Shown here: positions 1 through 7,778 of the stretch, piece by piece
Position numbering within the stretch: position 1 is the first letter of the stretch
Layout of the letters: the number at the start of each line of letters is the position of its first letter
DNA from: Microbacterium terricola
GTDB taxonomy: Bacteria > Actinomycetota > Actinomycetes > Actinomycetales > Microbacteriaceae
Direction: 5' to 3'
DNA length: 64,000 nucleotides
Assembly (NCBI RefSeq): GCF_027943945.1
Contig: NZ_AP027141.1
Span: 2,666,001-2,730,000 of the forward strand
Program-made: the position numbers and the translations under genes
The notes under the pieces: model-generated
Databases searched by the model: none
What the model was told of the DNA's origin: nothing
The model's input: the letters and a program-made list of their open reading frames with translations, nothing else

Positions 1-1212
1 AGCTACGCGGCGTTCGGCCTCGGCGAGGAGACCTGGTCGAGCGGCCGCGGGCCCGCCAGCAACAACGCCCTGTGCGCGTACACCCCGTCGCGGGGCGTGA
101 TCTCGGTGCGCGGCAACTGGCCGCTCGTGCCCACGATGGACGTGGTGGTGCCGCACACCCGCACGATGGCCGACCTGCTCGAGGTGCTCGATGTGATCGT
201 CGCCGACGACACCGACTCCCGCGGCGACTTCTGGCGCGCGCAGCCGTGGGTCGAGATCCCGCGCTCGTCCGAGGTGCGCCCGTCGTCCTACCCCGAGCTC
301 GCCGGAACGGCGTCGCTGCGCGGGCGGCGCATCGGCGTGCCCCGCATGTACATCAACGCCGACGACGAGGCCGGCACTGCGCAGCATCCGGGTATCGGAG
401 GCCCGACCGGGCAGCGCATCGACACGCGCGCGTCGATCATCGCGCTGTGGGATGCGGCGCGCCGCTCGCTCGAGGAGGCCGGAGCCGAGGTGCTCGAGGT
501 CGACTTCCCCGTGGTGTCCAACTACGAGGGAGACCGCCCGGGTGCGCCGACCGTCACCACCCGCGGATTCGTGTCGCCCGAGTTCCTGCACCGCGAGATC
601 GTCGACCTGTCGGCCTGGGCGTGGGACGACTTCCTGCGCGCGAACGGCGACCCCGGCCTGCCCTCGCTCGACGGCGTGGACGGCGCGAGCATCTTCCCGC
701 ACCCCGCGGGCGCCCTGCCCGACCGCTACACGGGCTTCGACGACGACATCGCCGAGTACCCGGGGTGGGTGCGCGACCACCCCGGCGCCACCCCGTGGCG
801 CGACATGCCCGAGCTGGAAGCGGGTCTCGCGGGCCTCGAGCGCACCCGCCGGGTCGACCTCGAGGCGTGGCTGGAGGAGCTCGGCCTCGACGCCGTCGCC
901 TTCCCCGCCGTCGCCGACGTCGGCCCCGCCGACATGGACGTGAACCCGGCCTCCGCCGACCTCGGCTGGCGCAACGGGGTCTGGATCGCGAACGGCAACC
1001 TCGCGATCCGCCACCTGGGCATCCCCACGGTCACCGTGCCGATGGGCACGATGACCGACATCGGGATGCCGGTCGGCCTGACGTTCGCCGGCCGCGCCTA
1101 CGACGATTCCGCCCTGCTGCAGCTCGCCGCCGCCTTCGAGGCGACCGGCGTGCGGCGCACCGCACCCCCGCGCACCCCGCGCATGAACCCCGAATCCCGG
1201 AGCATCCGATGA
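1..1212 (+). CDS. Amidase signature family protein (5' truncated by window edge)
   Basis: The reading frame is open from the first base, so the true start lies upstream and about 403 C-terminal residues are visible. Near the start the sequence SSGRGPASNNAL, followed by TPSRGVISVRGNWPL, matches the conserved Ser/Gly-rich core of amidase signature enzymes, which hydrolyse amides with a Ser-cisSer-Lys triad. The catalytic Lys is outside the window. The C-terminus (GIPTVTVPMG, then GMPVGLTFAGR) is also typical of the family. The TGA stop overlaps the ATG of the next gene, so the two are translationally coupled. The substrate is unknown; the decarboxylase and dehydrogenase downstream suggest catabolism of an amide or amino-acid-derived compound. 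Confidence 0.88.
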   Translation, partial: SYAAFGLGEETWSSGRGPASNNALCAYTPSRGVISVRGNWPLVPTMDVVVPHTRTMADLLEVLDVIVADDTDSRGDFWRAQPWVEIPRSSEVRPSSYPELAGTASLRGRRIGVPRMYINADDEAGTAQHPGIGGPTGQRIDTRASIIALWDAARRSLEEAGAEVLEVDFPVVSNYEGDRPGAPTVTTRGFVSPEFLHREIVDLSAWAWDDFLRANGDPGLPSLDGVDGASIFPHPAGALPDRYTGFDDDIAEYPGWVRDHPGATPWRDMPELEAGLAGLERTRRVDLEAWLEELGLDAVAFPAVADVGPADMDVNPASADLGWRNGVWIANGNLAIRHLGIPTVTVPMGTMTDIGMPVGLTFAGRAYDDSALLQLAAAFEATGVRRTAPPRTPRMNPESRSIR

Positions 1213-2606
1213 CCCACCCGGCCCGCATGCACGAGGTGTCCGACGAGACCACCGCCATCGTCGACCTGGTGCTCGACTACTCGCGCAACCGGCTGCTGTC
1301 GAGCGACACCCCGCTCGACAAGCCGCTGCCCCCCGCCGAGCTGGCCCGACTGGCCGGCCGCACCATCGGGGAGGAGGGCATCGGCGCCCGCAAGGCGATC
1401 TCGGTCTTCGAGCACGTGCTCGCGCCCGCGTGCATCTCGACGGACGACCCGCAGTATCTGTCGTTCATCCCGTCCGCGCCGTCCAAGGCCGCCGCCGCGT
1501 TCGACGTCGTCGTCTCGGCGAGCGCGCTCTACGGCGGCTCGTGGCTCGAGGGCGCGGGGGCGGTGCACGCCGAGAACGAGGTGCTGCGATGGCTCGCCGC
1601 CGAGTTCGGACTGCCCGCGTCGGCCGGCGGGGTGTTCGTGCAGGGCGGGACGCTCGGCAACCTGTCCGCGCTGGTCGCGGCTCGCGCCCTTCGGCAGGCT
1701 CAGGACAGCGCCCTTCGACAAGCTCAGGAACCGGCCGGCGGAGCCCGGCCCGACCGGTGGCGCGTGGTGTGCAGCGCGGAGGCGCACTCGTCGATCGCGT
1801 CCGCCGCGCGCGTCATGGACGTCGACGTCGTGGCCGTCCCCGCGGGCGACGACGGCGTGCTGCGCGCGGATGCGGTGGCCGCCGCCCTCGCCGAGCACGG
1901 CGACAGCGTCTTCGCGGTCGTCGCGACAGCGGGCTCGACGAACTTCGGCATCGTCGACGACCTCGCCGGCATCGCCGCGCTCAAGGCCGACTACGACTTC
2001 TGGCTGCACGTCGACGGCGCGTACGGACTCGCCGCCGCCCTGTCGCCGCGCACCCGCCACCTGTTCGCGGGCGTCGAGCACGCCGACTCGCTCGTCGTCG
2101 ACCCGCACAAGTGGCTGTTCGCCCCGTTCGACGCGTGCGCGCTGATCTACCGCGACCCCGAGCTCGGCCGCCGCGCCCACACCCAGCACGCCGAGTACCT
2201 CGACACGCTCACCGAGACGAGCGACTGGAGCCCGTCCGACTACGCCGCGCACCTGACCCGCCGCGCGCGCGGGCTGCCGCTGTGGTTCTCGCTCGCCACA
2301 TACGGCGCCGGCGCGTACCGCGAGGCGATCACCGCCTCGGTCGATCTGGCCGCACGCATCGCCGACGAGATCGAGCGCCGCCCCGACCTGACCCTCGTGC
2401 GCCGCCCGCAGCTGGGCGTCGTCGTGTTCGAGCGCGATGGCTGGGCCAAGGCCGACTACGACGCGTGGTCGTCGCGGCTGCTCGACGGACAGCACGCCTT
2501 CGTTGTGCCCAGCAGCCACCGCGGCCGCACGAACGCCCGCTTCGCGATCCTCAACCCGCGGACGACGTTCGAGCACCTCACCGCGATCCTCGACACAATG
2601 GCCTGA
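1209..2606 (+). CDS. PLP-dependent group II amino acid decarboxylase
   Basis: A 465-residue pyridoxal-phosphate decarboxylase of the DDC/glutamate decarboxylase fold. The cofactor-binding Lys is K301 in DPHKW, and the Asp that contacts the pyridine nitrogen is D269 in HVDGAYG. The start is the ATG overlapping the amidase stop (ATGA); the stop in turn overlaps the start of the SDR gene, so all three form one coupled operon. Residues of roughly 160-182 (ALRQAQDSALRQAQEP) are encoded by a repeat and look like an inserted surface loop absent from usual family members. Known family members decarboxylate aromatic, acidic or diamino acids; the substrate here cannot be told from sequence. Confidence 0.85.
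   Translation: MTHPARMHEVSDETTAIVDLVLDYSRNRLLSSDTPLDKPLPPAELARLAGRTIGEEGIGARKAISVFEHVLAPACISTDDPQYLSFIPSAPSKAAAAFDVVVSASALYGGSWLEGAGAVHAENEVLRWLAAEFGLPASAGGVFVQGGTLGNLSALVAARALRQAQDSALRQAQEPAGGARPDRWRVVCSAEAHSSIASAARVMDVDVVAVPAGDDGVLRADAVAAALAEHGDSVFAVVATAGSTNFGIVDDLAGIAALKADYDFWLHVDGAYGLAAALSPRTRHLFAGVEHADSLVVDPHKWLFAPFDACALIYRDPELGRRAHTQHAEYLDTLTETSDWSPSDYAAHLTRRARGLPLWFSLATYGAGAYREAITASVDLAARIADEIERRPDLTLVRRPQLGVVVFERDGWAKADYDAWSSRLLDGQHAFVVPSSHRGRTNARFAILNPRTTFEHLTAILDTMA
1687..1730 (+). repeat. Two direct copies of an 18-20 bp repeat inside the decarboxylase gene
   Basis: Two copies of a sequence of the form CCCTTCGRCARGCTCAGGA start 24 bp apart, so the period is a multiple of three and the frame is kept. 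The same core, in inverted form, lies inside efeB at 5394-5435. From memory, CTTCGACAAGCTCAGG-type repeats are common in Microbacteriaceae genomes, often between genes. Here it adds a short Gln/Ala-rich loop to an enzyme. Confidence 0.7.
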
Positions 2607-3445
2607 TGCCGAGACCTGCCATCGACCCCATCCGCGGCGCCACGGTGCTCATCACCGGTGCCGCCCGCGGCATGGGCGAGCTGTACGCCCGCCGCGCCGC
2701 ACGCGAGGGCGCCCGCGCCATCGCACTGTGGGACGTCGACGAGGAGCGCGCCTCCGCGCTGGCCGCGGAGCTCTCGACGACGGGCGTCGACGCCCGCGCC
2801 TACGGCGTCGACGTGTCGGACCTCGCCGCCGTGCGCGCCGCGGCCGCGCGGGTCGTCGCGGATCTCGGAGCGCCCCGCATCCTGATCAACAACGCCGGGA
2901 TCGTCCGGGGTGCGCCGTTCTGGGAGCACGACTCCGAGCGCGACACCGACCTGACGATGCGCATCAACACGCTCGCGCCCATGTGGCTGACGCGCGAGGT
3001 ACTCCCCGCCATGATCGCCGACCGCAGCCGCCCGCAGCGGGTGCTCAACATCGCGTCGGCGGCGGGCACGCTCGCGAACCCGAACATGAGCGTCTACGCG
3101 GCGTCGAAGTGGGCGCTGATCGGCTGGAGCGAGTCGGTCCGGCTCGAACTGGCCAGGGCGGGCCATCGCCACATCGCCGTCACGACGTTCTGCCCGAGCT
3201 ACATCTCCACCGGCATGTTCGAGGGTGCGCGCGGCCCGCTGCTCACCCCGATCATGACGCCGGAGCAGGCCACCGACGCCGCCTGGCGCGGCATGGTCCG
3301 CGGCACCCCGATGGTCATGCGCCCGTGGACGGTGAAGCTCGCGATGGCGCTGCGCGGCGTCCTTCCCACCAGGGCATGGGATGCGGTGGCCGGCCGCGTG
3401 TTCAAGGTCTACTCGTCGATGGACCACTTCGTCGGGCGCGGCTAG
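2606..3445 (+). CDS. SDR family NAD(P)-dependent oxidoreductase
   Basis: A 279-residue classical short-chain dehydrogenase/reductase. The Rossmann glycine motif TGAARGMG is at residues 17-24, NNAG follows strand beta-4, and the catalytic Tyr and Lys are Y164 and K168 in YAASK, with the catalytic Ser about 13 residues earlier. The ATG shares one base with the decarboxylase stop (TGATG), which puts it last in the amidase-decarboxylase-SDR operon. A natural order would be amide hydrolysis, decarboxylation and oxidation or reduction of the product, but this is inference. The C-terminal 60 residues, with PWTVKLAMALRGVLP, resemble SDRs that end in a hydrophobic, membrane-associating tail. Confidence 0.88.
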   Translation: MPRPAIDPIRGATVLITGAARGMGELYARRAAREGARAIALWDVDEERASALAAELSTTGVDARAYGVDVSDLAAVRAAAARVVADLGAPRILINNAGIVRGAPFWEHDSERDTDLTMRINTLAPMWLTREVLPAMIADRSRPQRVLNIASAAGTLANPNMSVYAASKWALIGWSESVRLELARAGHRHIAVTTFCPSYISTGMFEGARGPLLTPIMTPEQATDAAWRGMVRGTPMVMRPWTVKLAMALRGVLPTRAWDAVAGRVFKVYSSMDHFVGRG

Positions 3446-3460
3446 CGCGCCCGACGTGCG

Positions 3461-3559
3461 TCAGGTCACCCGGTACGCCGTGTACCTGACCCGCCGCGCC
3501 AGGTCGACGCCGACCTCGAACGCCGGCTCGAGACCCGGCACCGGAGGGATGCGGGTCAT
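3461..3559 (-). pseudogene. Possible gene remnant, 32-codon ORF
   Basis: The ORF begins MTRIPPVPGLEPAFEV and ends VRYTAYRVT. The opening resembles the start of carboxymuconolactone decarboxylase-like (AhpD family) proteins, but the rest of that domain, including the CxxC site, is missing. Its ATG overlaps the stop of an upstream minus-strand fragment. I read it as a decayed gene; a genuine tiny protein cannot be excluded. Confidence 0.3.
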
Positions 3560-3748
3560 CGCGACCACACCGGCAGCTCGATGAACTGCTGATCAGGGCA
3601 TCGCGGCCACGCCCGACCCTGCACCGGTGCCGCCGCCCCTGCCGGACGGCCGCTTCGCGGACTGGCTCAGGGCGCTCGCCCGCGCGCGCTGAGGGACGAG
3701 CGCGTGTCGCGGGGCGACAGCATCCCTCTGTCCGTCCTCGCTCCCAGG

Positions 3749-3877
3749 TCAGGTGTCAGTTCGTGCCGCTGCACCCGTGACATGCGGCAACAACTGCCAC
3801 ATCACCGTGGCCGCCCGGATTTCAGGGGTCAGTTCATGCCGCTGCGCCCGCTACGGGCGACCACGACTGCCACCTCA
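3749..3877. repeat. Imperfect 73-bp tandem repeat (two units)
   Basis: Units at about 3749-3803 and 3822-3877 share the blocks TCAGGKGTCAGTTCRTGCC and then GCTGCRCCCG, and each ends in ACTGCCACMTCA. No coding frame explains the similarity. It lies between gene remnants and the deleted arsenate reductase. It may be a dispersed repeat of this genus present twice, or the trace of a duplication. Confidence 0.6.
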
Positions 3878-3902
3878 TGCCGAGGGCAATGTCGTCCAGC
3901 GG

Positions 3903-4094
3903 TCAGGCCGCCGGGTCCAGGCTCGCGATGAGCGCCTCGACCCTGGCCCTGATTTCGTCGCGGATGGGCCGGACCGCCTCGATCCCCTGCCCGGCCCTCG
4001 ATCCGGTCGCCGCGAGCGTCCGCAGGAAGCCGGCGGCAATCTGCGCGCGTCCGGCGTTGTGGACGCAGACGAACAGGACGGTGGGCACGCTCAT
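3903..4094 (-). pseudogene. arsC: Arsenate reductase / low-Mr protein tyrosine phosphatase with internal in-frame deletion
   Basis: The 63-residue product joins the N-terminal strand and P-loop of an LMW-PTP-type arsenate reductase (VLFVCVHNAGRAQIAAGF, with the C-X5-R loop) directly to that family's C-terminal helix (GIEAVRPIRDEIRARVEAL). Family members are about 130-140 residues, so some 70 central residues, including the Asp-containing loop, are missing while the frame is kept. The usual Ser after the P-loop Arg is also Ala. The product is very unlikely to be active. No arsenite transporter or ArsR regulator is adjacent. The ATG at the right end has no strong ribosome-binding site. Confidence 0.75.
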
Positions 4095-4122
4095 GGGCCC
4101 ACTGTCGCGCATCGGCGAGCCC

Positions 4123-5457
4123 TCAGGCGAACAGGGGAGCTCCGACGTACGAGCCGGGCTCGGCGCCGGGCGGGATCGCCCAGATGCCGGAGCCGATGTG
4201 CCGGATGTACTCGGCCATGAGGTCGGTGGACAGCGCCCGCTGCAGCGTGACGAACTGCTCGGGCGCGCGCTGGTAGGAGAGGAAGAACAGGCCGGCGTCG
4301 AGGCGGCCGAGGTCGGTGTTGCCGTCGACGTAGTTGTATCCGCGGCGGAGGATGCGGATGCCGCCGTTGCCGTCGGGGTGCGCCAGCCGCACGTGACTCG
4401 CCGGGTCGATCGCCGGCGAGCCGGCAGCATCCGTCGCGGAGAAGTCGGGCTCCGTGAACTCGTCGCCACCGGACAGCGGCGCCCCCTCGCCCTTATCACG
4501 GCCGATGATGCGGTCCTGCTCGGCGAGGCGCACGCGGTCCCACGTCTCGATGAGCATCGCGATCTTGCGCGCCACGAGGTACGAGCCGCCGGCGAGCCAG
4601 GCGGGCTCGTCCGAACCGGCGACCCACACGTGGTCGTCGAGCGCGGCGGTGTCGGACGCGAGGATGTTGGCGGTGCCGTCCTTGAAGCCGAACAGATTGC
4701 GCGGGGTCGCCTGCGCGGCGGTCGTCCGCGAGGTGCGCCCGAAGCCGAGCTGCGACCACCGCAGCCGTGAACGCCCGAACGCGATACGACTGAGGTTGCG
4801 GATCGCGTGGACCGCGACCTGCGGGTCATCGGCGCACGCCTGGATGCAGAGGTCTCCGCCTGAGGCACCGGGGTCGAGGTCGTCGCCGAGGAAGGCGGGC
4901 AGCCGCTCCAGGGCGGGGGGCCGCCGCGCGGCGAGACCGTAGCGGTCCTCGCCGTCGGCCGTCTGGAACAGCGTCGGGCCGAAGCCGAAGGTGATCGTCA
5001 GGCCGCTGGCCGCGAGCCCCTGCGCTTCGCCGGTGTCGTCGGGAGGAGCCTCGGGCGATCCGCCGACGGCCCCGGTCGCGCTCACATCGAGACCCTGGGT
5101 CATGCGGGAGGCGGCGTAGGACCAGTCCTGCAGCAGCGAGACGAGGTCATCGCGGCCGGTGCGGGCCATCATGTCGAACGACGCGAAGTGCAGGTGGTCC
5201 TGCACGGGGGTCGTGATGCCGGCCTGATGCGCGCCGAAGTAGGCGTACGGGGTGGCGGCAGCATCCCGCTCCCTGGCACGCCCGACCGCGACGCCGGCCG
5301 CCGCTCCCGCGCCCGCGCCGATGGCGACACCGGCCGCGCCGGCCCCGATCGCCAGCCCGAGCAGCCCGCGGCGGCTGAGGCCGGCGGGCGCGTCGGCAGG
5401 CTCAGCGGCCGGTCGCCCGTCCGCTGAGCCTGTCGATGGGTCGGAACTCGTGGTCAC
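4123..5457 (-). CDS. efeB: EfeB: Tat-exported dye-decolorising (Dyp) heme peroxidase
   Basis: A 444-residue deferrochelatase/peroxidase, third gene of the iron-uptake operon. A twin-arginine signal (SRRGLLG, residues 28-34, then an Ala/Gly-rich hydrophobic stretch) sends the folded heme protein out of the cell. The Dyp signature GFKDGTAN spans 257-264 with catalytic D260; H355 in SHVRLAH is the likely proximal heme ligand, with a conserved Arg shortly after. The start is a GTG overlapping the efeO stop (GTGA). In the Efe system the peroxidase is thought to oxidise or release iron for EfeO/EfeU. The region before the Tat motif is encoded by a palindromic repeat. Confidence 0.93.
   Translation of the reverse strand: MTTSSDPSTGSADGRPAAEPADAPAGLSRRGLLGLAIGAGAAGVAIGAGAGAAAGVAVGRARERDAAATPYAYFGAHQAGITTPVQDHLHFASFDMMARTGRDDLVSLLQDWSYAASRMTQGLDVSATGAVGGSPEAPPDDTGEAQGLAASGLTITFGFGPTLFQTADGEDRYGLAARRPPALERLPAFLGDDLDPGASGGDLCIQACADDPQVAVHAIRNLSRIAFGRSRLRWSQLGFGRTSRTTAAQATPRNLFGFKDGTANILASDTAALDDHVWVAGSDEPAWLAGGSYLVARKIAMLIETWDRVRLAEQDRIIGRDKGEGAPLSGGDEFTEPDFSATDAAGSPAIDPASHVRLAHPDGNGGIRILRRGYNYVDGNTDLGRLDAGLFFLSYQRAPEQFVTLQRALSTDLMAEYIRHIGSGIWAIPPGAEPGSYVGAPLFA
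5394..5435. repeat. Palindromic repeat inside the efeB signal-peptide region
   Basis: CGGCAGGCTCAGCGG and its near-perfect inverse CCGCTGAGCCTGTCG (14 of 15 match) are separated by 12 bp. The core is the same as the direct repeat inside the decarboxylase gene at 1687-1730. In efeB it encodes part of the hydrophilic n-region ahead of the twin arginines, a place where extra residues are tolerated. A strong mRNA hairpin just after the start codon is expected and could damp translation. Confidence 0.6.
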
Positions 5458-6683
5458 TCCAGGACGGTCGAGGTGAGCTGCGACAGCGGCTCGGCCAGGG
5501 CGTTGATGAGGTCGGTGAGCTCGCGCTTGTCGTCGTCGGTGAGCTCACGGTAGTTCACGAAGCCGTCGGCGAGCGAACCGCGCTGAGCGAGCGCGGCCTC
5601 GAGGTCCGTGTAGCCGGCCGTGATGTCATCGACCAGCGCCTGGCCCTCGTCGCCCTGCGAGGCGGCGAAGTCGCTCACGAGCGAGAACGCCATCTTCGAT
5701 CCCTCGACGTTCGCGGCGAAGTCCCAGAGGTCGGTGCCCGACCACCAGTCCTCCTCGCCGGAGATCTTGCCGGTGGCGACCTCGTCGAGCAGGGCGATGG
5801 CGCCGTTCGAGAGACCCGCGACGCCCTGGGCGTCGAGGGCGGCCTGGAACTCGTCGGAGTGCACGTAGTCGTTCAGCTCCTGCACGTCGGCGACGAGCTG
5901 GTCGCCGAACGCGGCCCGCTCGTCGGCGGTCGAGGGCTGCCAGCCCTGCCAGGCGGGTGTCTCCCCGTCGGCGTTGAGCGCGTCGTCCGCCGGCACCCAG
6001 AGGTCCTTCTCGATGCGGTGGAAGCCGGTCCAGTCGAGGCCCTCCGCCACGGCGTCGACCTCGCGATAGTCGATGCGCGGGTCGAGGTCGCCCAGCGACT
6101 CGGCCACCGGCTCGATGCGCTCGTAGTAGGCGCGCACCTGCGGGAACTGCTCCTGCGCTGCCGTGTCGTCGCCCGACTCGTACGCGTCGACGAGCTCCTG
6201 CACGGCAGGCTGCAGCTGCTCGACCTGATCCTTCACGAAGGCGGCGTACAGGTCGACGGCCTGCTGCTTCTGCTCGGCGTCGTCACCCGTCGCCTCGACG
6301 CGGTCGCCCGACACCGAGAACGCCGTCTTGCCGACCCCGTCGCCCACCATGCCCGGCTTGCAGAGCGTGTAGTACTCGCCCGGCTGCGCCACGACGGTCA
6401 GCGTGCGGGAGGCCCCGGGTGCGATGTTCTCGACCTCGCCCACGATGCGCAGCCCGTCGTCGGCGAGCAGGTAGAACTCGGTCACCTCAGAGCTGTCATT
6501 CGCGACGTCGAACGTCAGCGTGCCGCTGGTGGCGTCCGCGGCCGAGACCTCGCACGCCGAGTCGGTCGACGAGACGGTGAGGGCGTCGGATGCTGCCACA
6601 TCGCTCTTGGCGACGCATCCGGCCAGGGCGAGTGCGGCCACGCCCAGCGCGGCGAAGGCGGTGAGGGTGCGGTGCGGGGTCAT
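5454..6683 (-). CDS. efeO: EfeO: iron-binding lipoprotein (cupredoxin + M75 domain)
   Basis: A 409-residue lipoprotein. The signal peptide ends in the lipobox LAGC (Cys about residue 23). A cupredoxin-like N-terminal domain (CEVSAADATSGTLTF to TLCKPGM) is followed by the helical peptidase-M75/EfeM domain, which carries the HxxE metal motif in HRIEKDLW. In the Efe systems this protein captures periplasmic or surface iron and passes it to the EfeU permease. The ATG overlaps the efeU stop (ATGA) and the stop overlaps the efeB GTG, so all three genes are translationally coupled. I chose this start because a full lipoprotein signal peptide follows directly. Confidence 0.93.
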   Translation of the reverse strand: MTPHRTLTAFAALGVAALALAGCVAKSDVAASDALTVSSTDSACEVSAADATSGTLTFDVANDSSEVTEFYLLADDGLRIVGEVENIAPGASRTLTVVAQPGEYYTLCKPGMVGDGVGKTAFSVSGDRVEATGDDAEQKQQAVDLYAAFVKDQVEQLQPAVQELVDAYESGDDTAAQEQFPQVRAYYERIEPVAESLGDLDPRIDYREVDAVAEGLDWTGFHRIEKDLWVPADDALNADGETPAWQGWQPSTADERAAFGDQLVADVQELNDYVHSDEFQAALDAQGVAGLSNGAIALLDEVATGKISGEEDWWSGTDLWDFAANVEGSKMAFSLVSDFAASQGDEGQALVDDITAGYTDLEAALAQRGSLADGFVNYRELTDDDKRELTDLINALAEPLSQLTSTVLE

Positions 6684-7624
6684 GCTGCTCCTTGCTGCGA
6701 GGCGGTGGGAACGGGTGCTTCCCGGACGAGGGCCTCGGGTGCCCGCGCGGGTTGCGGTCGACGCTGGCCGCGGATGAAGAGGGTGCCGACAATTCCGACG
6801 TACAGGGTCCATGCGACGACCTGCAGCCAGCTCATCCGCGGCATGAAGCCGACCGTCGCCTGCAGCACCGCGGCGAGCGGGCTGCCCGGCGTGATGACGG
6901 CCGACACGTCGAAGGCCCAGCCGAAGGGGAACGCGGCCCAGCCGATGGCGACGGCGCCGGTTGCAGGGTCGATCGGGGCCGCGGCGGTGAACGGCCCTGG
7001 CAGGACCCCGGCCTCCTGGAGGTCGTGGATGGCGTAGGCGAGCACCCCCGCGGCGACGATGACCAGGAACGCGCCGGTCCAGCCGAAGAAGACGCGGAGG
7101 TCCAGTCGCAGCATGCCCCGGGCGAGCAGCCAGCCGAGCAGGACGGCGACCCCCAGCCCCAGGAGCGCCCCGACGAGGGCCGCCGGCGCGTCGCCGAAGG
7201 ACTGCACCATCGACCACAGCAGCAGGGTCGTCTCGACGCCCTCACGGGCGACCGACACGAACCCGATGAGCACGATGCCCCAGAGCCCGCCGACGGCGAG
7301 CGCCCGGTCGAGCCCGCCCTCGAGCGAGCTCTTCAGCGTGCGCGCGGTGCGCTGCATCCAGAAGATCATCCAGGTGACCATCGCGACCGCGACGAGCGAC
7401 AGCGTCCCGCCGATGATCTCCTGCGCCTCGAAGGTGAGCGCGTACGCGCCGAAGGTCAGGACCGCGCCGATCACGACCGCGAGCGCGACGGCCAGGCCGA
7501 CGCCCGCCCAGAGGCGGGGAAGAACATCACGTCGGCCCACGCGGGTGAGGTACGCCACCAGGATGCCGACGACCAGGGCGGCCTCGAGGCCCTCGCGGAG
7601 GCCGATCAGGAAGGTGGCGAGCAC
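6680..7624 (-). CDS. efeU: EfeU: FTR1-type iron permease
   Basis: A 314-residue integral membrane protein with about seven hydrophobic segments. The two REXXE motifs that carry iron in the FTR1/EfeU family are present: R10-E14 (REGLE) in the first helix and R127-E131 (REGVE) in the fourth. It is the first gene of efeU-efeO-efeB. An iron-responsive promoter lies 55 bp upstream. A weakly hydrophobic tail rich in Arg and Pro closes the protein. There is no frameshift, unlike the cryptic efeU of E. coli K-12. Confidence 0.93.
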   Translation of the reverse strand: MLATFLIGLREGLEAALVVGILVAYLTRVGRRDVLPRLWAGVGLAVALAVVIGAVLTFGAYALTFEAQEIIGGTLSLVAVAMVTWMIFWMQRTARTLKSSLEGGLDRALAVGGLWGIVLIGFVSVAREGVETTLLLWSMVQSFGDAPAALVGALLGLGVAVLLGWLLARGMLRLDLRVFFGWTGAFLVIVAAGVLAYAIHDLQEAGVLPGPFTAAAPIDPATGAVAIGWAAFPFGWAFDVSAVITPGSPLAAVLQATVGFMPRMSWLQVVAWTLYVGIVGTLFIRGQRRPQPARAPEALVREAPVPTASQQGAA

Positions 7625-7678
7625 GGGGGAACCTCGGGTGACGGAAGAACGGAGTGGCGGCTGCAGAGCGACGACTGC

Positions 7679-7707
7679 AGTTAGGTAAGGCGAACCTGAC
7701 CTGGCAA
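7679..7707 (-). promoter_or_regulatory. efeUOB promoter overlapped by an IdeR/DtxR iron box
   Basis: On the minus strand TTGCCA (7707-7702) and CTAACT (7684-7679) are 17 bp apart and form a plausible -35/-10 pair. The sequence TTAGGTAAGGCGAACCTGA, 7681-7699 on the plus strand, covers the -10 and most of the spacer; it matches the IdeR/DtxR/DmdR consensus TTAGGTTAGSCTAACCTAA at 16 of 19 positions. Iron-loaded repressor bound here would block the polymerase, so efeUOB should be induced when iron is scarce. Confidence 0.85.
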
Positions 7708-7778
7708 CCCTAGTACTCGATCCCCGTGCGACTCAAACCCGCGCACCGCTGGCCGTCCCCGCGCCGTCGGGGCAGGAT

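Larger units (their letters stand above)
3446..3902. other. Gene-poor stretch with gene remnants and repeats
   Basis: No intact gene is visible. The minus strand has a 32-codon ORF (separate entry) whose ATG overlaps the stop of a still shorter fragment ending QQFIELPVWSR, so an ATGA-coupled gene pair seems to have been reduced to ends. The plus strand, from about 3587 to its stop at 3692, reads as the tail of another protein (PPPLPDGRFADWLRALARAR). After that comes a 73-bp imperfect tandem repeat. Together with the deleted arsenate reductase next door this looks like a deletion hot spot. None of the fragments is long enough to identify. Confidence 0.5.

Noticed and set aside
3749..3877. Tandem repeat considered as a minimal CRISPR array
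   Set aside because: Only two imperfect units, similarity spread over the whole unit with no spacer pattern, and no cas gene in the window.
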